A DNA stretch of 64,000 nucleotides, taken from positions 715,001 through 779,000 of the forward strand of contig JARUPY010000356.1 of assembly GCA_029817715.1 (NCBI GenBank), read 5' to 3'. This document shows, piece by piece, positions 62,351-64,000 of this stretch. A program made the position numbers and the translations under genes. Under the pieces are notes generated by a model. The model saw only the letters and a program-made list of their open reading frames with translations. It made no database searches and was not told the DNA's origin. Origin of the DNA: Melastoma dodecandrum (lineage: Eukaryota > Streptophyta > Magnoliopsida > Myrtales > Melastomataceae). Each line of letters opens with the position of its first letter. Position 1 is the stretch's first letter.

Positions 62351-62620
62351 TGTTGGGTTTCCATCGGGCGCAGCGGAAGCTCGTTTTGGAAAAACTATCC
62401 GAAACACACACCGAATCTATGTGATACGTATAAATCGAATAATAAAATGGATTAATAACTAGTACCTTATTGTTCAAGTACGTTTACGTACGTGACGTTT
62501 TTAAGAGTCCCAAGCATGACTCCTCTAGAAGTATCCACGTACACAAGACACGGACACCTTCGAACTCCTTCTTGGTACTAGCCCTCGGAGTTCTTCGGAA
62601 ACCTTTCTTTCTGCCTTTTT
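62351..62620 (-). mobile_element. Truncated LTR related to the solo LTR at 31.8-33.5 kb
   Basis: The minus strand ends AACGAGCTTCCGCTGCGC...GGAAACCCAACA, matching the 3' end of the solo LTR at 33452 with moderate divergence, and stays similar for about 270 bases (for example 'GACTCCTCTAGAAGTATCCA' on the plus strand). It then breaks off into unrelated sequence. It inserted directly after the start codon region of the BEL1-like gene. Confidence 0.8.
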
Positions 62621-62714
62621 TTTAATCATTTCTGAATTGCCAATTGCAAATTCTCAATTCAATCTCTATTGAATTGTTTAATTTATATCCTTCTGTACCC
62701 ACACCGCCATCAAA

Positions 62715-63870
62715 GTTTGTTTATTTGATAAAATTGATGGGTGTGGGATAACATGAAAGAGGAATAAATGGTATCGTCATATCTTAAAAGCATTTAAGAT
62801 ATGAAATGAAAAAAACATAATATGAATCAAAAGAGATCAGATAATAAAATAAAATCTATGTTAATTAATTAAACTCTATGTTATATAAAGACATCTTGAA
62901 CAGCCCAGACTGACTAAATTGCCGAGCATCGAACCATGGCCATCAGAGGTTCACTCAATGATACAAGACAACCATAATCACAAAATTAAGCAATCAAGCC
63001 ATCACGAGTTAATGTGGTCGTGTGGCCAAAATATCATCTGTTGTATCAAATTTAATGCTACTTCAGTCGGTCTTAATCTTTTTGTAACCTTACACTCATA
63101 ACGAGCAAGAAAGACATTTGAGCAAATAATGCGCATAAACTTTAATGTACGTAAGCTCTACGGTGCATTACTAGAGATACTGTAGTGACAATATCGTCTT
63201 ATTCCATACTATGCACCGAGTAAAGGTTTTCTTTAGTTCTTGTCATGTGCACATGATATAAAAGTAATTTCATGCATGCAAATTATTTAACCAGAGCAAA
63301 TATATAGATGATCATCATAGCAGTCTATTATCAATATTTTACATAGACCAATAGTTAAGAAAACAAAATGTCGGATACAAACTCCAATTAACCAAAAACA
63401 TCAAAAAATTCTACGACACCCATGTCTACAACATGTTCTTGAAATCCATAAGCCTAAGTTCTTTAGTAAGTGGATCCGATAACATTGGCTCGTTCCTATA
63501 TGCTCCACATCTATGTGCCCTTGTCTTACCCGTTCACGAACTTTGAGATACTTAATCTTCATATGCTTATAACTACCCGTAGTTCGGTTGTTCTGGGAGT
63601 AGAACAATGCAACGCTATTATCACAATAGATCACTAACTGTGTAGCAATGGAATCAACAACTCTAAGGACTGAAAAAATTTATGAGCCAAACTGCATGAG
63701 AATACGCCCCATAACATGCAACAAACTATGTCTGCACGGTCGGGGAAGCTCTGAGAGTTTGTTTAACACTTTTTGAGGAAATAACTAATCCAATCAACAT
63801 GAATATATAACTTAATGTAGACTTCATGTCATTGGAACAACTAGCAAAATTGAAATATCGATATCCTATT
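62715..63870. repeat. Long duplicated block, copy 2 (first copy at 24.7-27.0 kb)
   Basis: Direct-orientation counterpart of 24670-27010. 62884-63870 matches 26010-27005 over nearly 1 kb with scattered substitutions and few indels. Copy 2 lacks about 1 kb of the intervening sequence found in copy 1. Confidence 0.88.
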
Positions 63871-63890
63871 ACCTTAAGGTAATAGGATAT
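63401..63890 (-). pseudogene. Ty1/copia RNase H remnant, copy 2
   Basis: Minus strand: IGYRYFNFASCSNDMKSTLS with YIFMLIGLVISSKSVKQTLR (63890-63730), and after a frame change MIYCDNSVALFYSQNNRTTG, KHMKIKYLKVRERVRQGHID and VEHIGT (63634-63440). These are the successive copia RNase H blocks. The first catalytic Asp position (DFAGC in the family) reads NFASC. Frame is broken and no LTR adjoins. Dead. Confidence 0.85.
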
Positions 63891-63892
63891 CG
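63859..63892. repeat. Perfect 34-bp palindrome
   Basis: CGATATCCTATTACCTT followed immediately by its exact reverse complement, no spacer. Located at the end of the duplicated block. Copy 1 at about 26985 has only the left half, in different order, so the palindrome formed in this copy. Confidence 0.95.
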
Positions 63893-64000
63893 CCACCAAT
63901 TGCATTCGACAGAGGAGGCAATCCAACAACATTGAAGGATCACAACTCACCTCATTCGTTTATTTCCAAGTAACTGATGCGTATAAATATCAACTTACAT
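63893..64000. other. Window end, no feature recognised
   Basis: Short AT-rich stretch after the palindrome; the open frame on the minus strand starting at 63950 continues the copia remnant at most. Confidence 0.4.

Noticed and set aside
61922..62407. 161-codon minus-strand ORF with His/Gln runs as an independent gene
   Set aside because: It is another frame of the BEL1-like fragment plus LTR sequence; at most its Gln/His part is the original frame after a shift.

Overview
The window looks like a repeat-rich, gene-poor stretch of a eudicot nuclear chromosome. Pointers are plant LTR-retrotransposon lineages (Ty3/gypsy Tekay-like and Tat-like, Ty1/copia), an endogenous plant pararetrovirus (Caulimoviridae type), a TIR-NBS-LRR fragment cluster, plant-type genes (MBD4-like glycosylase, GeBP family) and a small plastid insertion. 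The TIR-NBS-LRR sequence reminds me of Myrtales, but that is a weak impression. No operon logic applies; most open reading frames are transposon pieces, decayed gene copies or chance.

Layout. 1-388 is a diverged 18S rRNA fragment fused to an inverted, decayed gypsy gag-pol (389-3065, minus). 3.7-4.9 kb is a second gypsy remnant in which gag is joined directly to reverse transcriptase; a sister gag fragment lies at 15.3-15.8 kb. 8.2-14.8 kb is a rearranged endogenous pararetrovirus locus holding only movement-protein and coat-protein-side sequence. The movement-protein region occurs twice in opposite orientation, and each copy begins at a tRNA-Met primer site. 16.7-16.95 kb is a foldback element, about 17.87-17.96 kb is a plastid atpI fragment, and 18.4-19.03 kb is an LTR end with its primer site. 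Two ordinary intact-looking genes follow: an intronless MBD4-like DNA glycosylase (20627-21964, +) carrying an internal 303-bp tandem duplication, and a GeBP/STKL-type transcription factor (22754-23554, -).

28-51 kb is best read as one decayed NAD-malic enzyme gene on the plus strand, broken apart by two LTR retrotransposons. The first (28473-37606, TSD ACTAT/ACTAC) has Tekay-type LTR, primer site and polypurine tract but no gag-pol. It carries instead fragments resembling two host genes, a PWWP-domain protein and a plant PX-domain protein, and the second of these is itself split by a 1634-bp solo LTR with TSD CGATG. The second (37735-50628, TSD GGTAC, both LTRs 984 bp) is a young, nearly intact Tat-lineage element on the minus strand: gag, protease, then a pol with RT, dual RNase H and integrase. 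Between pol and the 3' LTR it carries a six-exon antisense gene with a plant mobile domain and its own TATA box.

51-58.7 kb holds TIR-NBS-LRR fragments and their duplicated upstream repeats. 59.6-62.4 kb is a tight cluster of broken gene pieces (lipoxygenase, HSP70, MATE transporter, BEL1-like homeodomain N-terminus). 62.35-63.9 kb contains LTR and copia RNase H sequence that duplicates 24.7-27.0 kb and ends in a perfect 34-bp palindrome.

The most interesting objects are the Tat element with its spliced antisense gene, the gene-carrying non-autonomous LTR element, and the inverted pararetrovirus locus anchored at primer sites. All assignments come from reading the sequence and from memory of protein families; no searches were run.
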